In this document: piece by piece, positions 59,947-64,000 of the stretch | How the letters are laid out: each line of letters starts with the position of its first letter | How positions within the stretch are numbered: position 1 is the first letter of the stretch | Source of the DNA: Amyelois transitella | Taxonomy: Eukaryota; Arthropoda; Insecta; Lepidoptera; Pyralidae | Assembly (NCBI RefSeq): GCF_032362555.1 | Contig: NC_083510.1 | Span: 4,119,501-4,183,500, forward strand | Direction: 5' to 3' | DNA: 64,000 nucleotides | The notes under the pieces: model-generated | Databases searched by the model: none | What the model was told of the DNA's origin: nothing | What the model saw: only the letters and a program-made list of their open reading frames with translations | Made by a program: the position numbers and the translations under genes

Positions 59947-62900
59947 ATGGCCCTTAAGGTAAGGAAATATTTATAGTGATAAATTAATGTTGCAGGAACA
60001 GAGGGAGAACAAGGGATGCAGTTCATCTGATAAAACTTGTAACGTGAAAACAGTAGGCAGGGATGTTTAATAAACAGGAGACCTTTGTTTAGCATAAAAG
60101 AGATTTATAGATATTAAATCCTTTAAAACAATTTTAAAAACAAACATATAAACACGTCAACATCATCATAAGCCACGTTCAGCTTATACGTGTATAAGAT
60201 TTTTATAATAAATATATTCTCGCATTGATAGATAATATCATTACTTTTGAAAGCCTTTATAGCGCAGGTTGTATAAAGTCTCTGAACCACCGGTCCTGGG
60301 TTCAATCCACGGACAAATCATGATGGAAAACGAACTTTTTCTAAATGGGCCGGGTCTTGGATGTTTATAATCCGTTTACATATATATGTCTATAATTTAC
60401 TCTGGGATAGGTGATATGTGATACGTTCAGTATATAGTATGTTTAATACAAATTCATTAAGCAAGTTCAACTTTTGTCGTAATATAAGTAAATTAAGGTA
60501 CCTCGGCCTCTTTTTTCCTCTTGGCCGGTCAGGTCAAGATGCTACTTTATTATGGCTGTATTAATATTGTTACTGTATTAAGAAATGTTACGCTGTTGAA
60601 CTTACAAAATAAATAAAAACATCTTATTTCGAAAACGAAATAATTTGCATTTTATATACTGTAAAGAACACAAAGATATAAGAAAACTAGAAATTCAAAA
60701 ACTCTTCATAAATCTAGAATCTTTTCTATATTAGTTAATTTAAATATGTATATACTCGTATATATATGTATTTTTTACCATTAAATCGGTTACATTGGGC
60801 TGTAGGAGTCTTCGGACAATATAATTTGATTACATACCTGCACTACATATTTTGTTCACTGCCATCCATAAATAGTGATCATTTGAGTTATGATTATAAT
60901 GTAATAAATTGAATTATTGTAAAGAAAAATTACAGAACGAATGAGAATTCAATTTGTCTTCGTAGAGCTAAAATTTTATTACTGATTAAAATTTATGTTT
61001 CGATTAATCCATTGACGTTATTTATTATAATGGAACAGTAAGAAATAAACTTATCAACTTCAATAAAGATAAGAAAATCGAGCTTATGAGTAAGTACCTC
61101 GAGACCATATTGTCAATGTTTATGAAATATTTCTTCACATTGCACACTAAGCTATGTACATACTTGTGTCGTTAATTTTATCTTGCTTCTCTTTACTTGC
61201 TTTGCCGTGGGAAACCACACGACACTTTAAAATAGAACTAATCCATATCTTTCCCATGTATGTCGTAAAAGGCGATTATGGGATAGGCTTATAAACTTGG
61301 GATTCCTCTTAAAGGCGATGGGCTAGCTGTGACTATTTGAATCTCAATTTCATCATAAAACCGTCCACCTGAACATTGCCTTTTAGTCTTTTTAGGACTG
61401 TTGGCTCTGTCTACCCTGCAAGGGATATAGACGTGATGTATGCGGAGTCGCAGGCGGGATTTTCTACTATTTAGAGTTAATTTAATGTTCAAAAATAAAC
61501 ATCAAAAATCCACTCCAATATCACAATAGTGTTTCAATTGTTTTCGGGTCACCAGGGATCCGCCAAGTTAGGCTTTCAGATAATTAAACATCAAATAATA
61601 TATGTTCTTTATGTCCATTCCGGGAGAATCACTGACACTCATATATTAACATCAGTCAACAGATGTATTAGATTATCGTTCTCTTGGTGTTAGTTTCAGT
61701 TGTGATTTTTCTGGGGAGAAGCTCTGTATAGTAAGATGGCTATAGAGCCATGAATTTGTGGTGATAAGATAAATGAAATAAGTGGTGAATGCATTTGATG
61801 AATAAGGCTCATAAGTCTGGAAGTTAAATAATTGAAAGTGTATTCGATACGTTACGATAACGTTATTTAATACTAGCGACTCGCCACAGCTTTGTCCGCG
61901 GTACTTAATATAGCCTTTATCACCCGCAGATAATGCACAATTTAACAGAATCAATATCGGTTCAGCATTTTCGAAGCCCTAACAAACAATTGAACTTTTG
62001 AACCTCTTCATAGTATAAGTGTTGATAGTATAGATTTACTAATATCTGGCGATCGAACTAACAATACTATGATGTAGTTAACAAGTAAAAAAGGGTAAAC
62101 AGTTTATATAATGACGACTTCAAGTGAAAACAAAAGTGTTTACGTTGCATTGAACTGCAGAAGCCTCGACAAGAAAACATTCCAACTATAGTTCTGAAAG
62201 TGGCTGGGAACGTTGAAAAAAAGTCTCCTTTGTTATCATACGCACTAATCACATGCACATGATGTACAATTGTAACATTGTTCTTGAATGAACATTTTTG
62301 TCAATGAAAAAACAAGTTACGATTTGCCACTTTCTGATTCATTCGAATGATTTATTGCCTTTTATTGTAATGTAGGTAAAAAGTTTTTCTGAAAACAACT
62401 AAAGTTGAACGATATACTTAATGCCTTTAGATTTTTTTTTATTTAGTCCTCAGACTCCTGACTTTGTATCTGGAAGTAGGCAATTGTCACAATGGTTACA
62501 TATACATTGATTTGAAAAAGTTCTCTTTTCAAGCAAAATATTTTAATATAAACAATACTTAATTTATAAACATATCACATACAATTAGAAAATTAATTGT
62601 ATTTTATCCGGACACGCTGTTCAAACTCAATCTACATTAATGACTTCCAATGAAGACATTAACTTACAACAAAAACCTAACAAAAACTATCAATATTCTG
62701 ATCAAGAGTTAACAGGACTTGCGTAAGAGTTAGACACGATACACGCGGAATACCATAATATACGTTATGTACACATACGCGATGATTTTTTTTTAATTCT
62801 TCTGGTAGAACTATATAAAATGATTAAATCATAGGTCCGTTAGTTTCTATTAAAATTGATTTCATAGAGTTGAAATACCAAAACACAAAAACAAGAAGAA

Positions 62901-63433
62901 AACACTTTACCATGGCTTTACCAATCTTGCATGGATGTGCTGGTCTCGCGTATGCTTTCTCTGACAGCGCATCCTTTCTTGCATTCTACAAAATCTCCTT
63001 AGTGTCCCTTTAGATCTGTATTAGGTACTCACGCCATATTTAGGGGTTTACTCCTCGCATAACTATGCCATAGCAAAAAAAGGTTATTCTAAATTCGTCC
63101 AAAATATGTAAACTATTTTAGTGTAGTATTCTACACTTGCACTTTGAGAGCGGCAGTAGTTTTAATTATAAGTGGTGTTATTAGGAGTTGATGTACCTAT
63201 GTGTTGAAGTGTATCTAATTTTAAAATATATATTTTGATCTAATTTTGAATTCAATCATTTTCAGATTGTGTTACTGGCATTGACGCTAGTTGCGTGCAC
63301 GCACGCTCGTTTCTTCACATTTCTCCGACCAGTCAAAAGCGTCGACTCCCACGCCGCTGCTACAGTACCCGCCCAACCCAGACTTGGCTACGATCACCAT
63401 CACATTACCGAAGATGAACATGTCGACTATTAT
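59947..63433 (+). CDS. Cuticular protein gene 5, 5' part (runs off the window)
   Basis: Exon 1 is 59947-59958 (MALK, then GTAAGG) and exon 2 is 63266-63433, joined in phase 0. Together they give 60 residues: a signal peptide (MALK followed by IVLLALTLVACTHA) and a Pro/His/Ala-rich stretch ending EDEHVDYY before GTAAGT. The DYY at the exon end is where RR-2 proteins continue with a PKYxFxYGV block in the next exon; CPR gene 1 has DYV at the same place. The chitin-binding exon should therefore lie just beyond 64000. Intron 1 is 3.3 kb and carries two SINE-type insertions and a retroelement fragment. Assignment as a CPR rests on layout and this context, since the domain itself is not in the window. 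Confidence 0.78.
60240..60440 (+). repeat. SINE with tRNA-like B box
   Basis: The B box GGTTCAATCC is followed by GATGGAAAACGAACTTTTTC and GGGCCGGGTCTTGGATGTTT, the body of a common lepidopteran SINE. It lies in intron 1 of CPR gene 5. Confidence 0.6.
61204..61441 (+). repeat. SINE-like repeat, family 1, rearranged head
   Basis: The body and the GGGATATAGACGTGATGTA end are intact. The head reads GCCGTGGGAAACCACACGAC, in which part of the usual head is inverted. Confidence 0.75.
61870..61995 (+). repeat. Dispersed retroelement fragment
   Basis: TACTAGCGACTCGCCACAGC, TTTGTCCGCGG and CAATATCGGTTCAGCATTT, diverged from the 24240 copy. Confidence 0.5.
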
Positions 63434-64000
63434 GTAAGTATATTGGTTTAATGATTCATGTAACAAGCTTAATTTAATGCACGACACAATTATATTTTTT
63501 AATTAAAGAATATGTTAATGTTTTATGGCAATCTTGGCCAGGGATAGCCTTAAGGCAGGCAGAAGTTCCAGGACGGAAGCCCGCGTTGCTTTAAAGTCAC
63601 GAAAGAAGACGTGCAAGAAGACCTATAACTGTGGGATATTATGCTTATAGAACAAATACCTACTCTTTTGTGGAGCAATAAACATTTAACTAAAAGCATT
63701 ATTTTTTGAATACTCAATAAATTCTTGGCCATATCAGTGTCAGACCATGCGCATTGACCACTGCGCCGATAGCTATATTACATTGATGGTCTCGATTACG
63801 CTTTCATTTGTAACCACACTTTCTTTAACCTTGACTGCGTCACTCATATACTGCATTAGGTCATTATGCATGTAAAACTTTTCCTTGCCACCATACTGGT
63901 CTGATGGCTAAAAGAAGAATCGTAGTATGTTCCAGCTGCTTCTTCACGCACAGAATGATAAAAAACGCCCATTGAAATACGCCAATACCGTAAATCTATA
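63434..64000. other. Intron 2 of CPR gene 5, to window end
   Basis: Follows the GTAAGT donor at 63434. No exon of the RR domain type is seen before the window ends. Confidence 0.5.

Overview
The window reads as nuclear DNA of a moth or butterfly. It is AT-rich with short exons and canonical GT-AG introns. It carries several Rebers-Riddiford (RR) cuticular protein genes and many dispersed repeats of lepidopteran type, including SINE-like copies with (ATGT)n tails. No species can be named from sequence alone.

Layout. Positions 1-16.7 kb hold no gene I can support. They contain a 2.9-kb element bounded by perfect 25-bp terminal inverted repeats (5086-7985), which encloses a tRNA-like SINE head and a broken R1-like LINE reverse transcriptase. 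They also contain four copies of an unexplained roughly 90-nt motif (9.76-11.74 kb). At 16722-17480 (+) lies an intact single-exon gene for mitochondrial ribosomal protein L47. A six-exon gene on the minus strand (18691-22563) encodes a 616-residue protein that I do not recognise, with a strongly basic N-terminus.

From 24 kb onward the region is a cuticular protein (CPR) locus. CPR gene 1 (RR-2, 23995-26720, +) is followed by three tandem stomatin/band-7 (SPFH) membrane protein genes on the opposite strand (26995-38784). These share the same exon lengths and intron phases. CPR gene 2 (RR-2, 44088-48338), CPR gene 3 (RR-1-like, 51154-52978), a damaged or incomplete CPR-like gene 4 (53161-54449) and the first two exons of CPR gene 5 (59947 onward, leaving the window) are all on the plus strand. 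The CPR genes have the usual layout: a tiny first exon giving the first residues of the signal peptide, then a second exon that starts with the hydrophobic core (gene 4 differs). Their products are secreted and bind chitin in the cuticle. The stomatin-like products should be hairpin-anchored inner-leaflet membrane scaffold proteins. No functional link between the two families is visible beyond proximity.

Points most worth a second look: the four-copy motif, a G-to-T change at an intron donor in the first stomatin gene, a perfect 29-bp hairpin inside CPR gene 1, the frame-discordant last exon of CPR gene 4, possible extra exons nested in a large stomatin intron, and the TIR-bounded composite element. 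Splice junctions were placed by eye, using reading-frame continuity and family resemblance.
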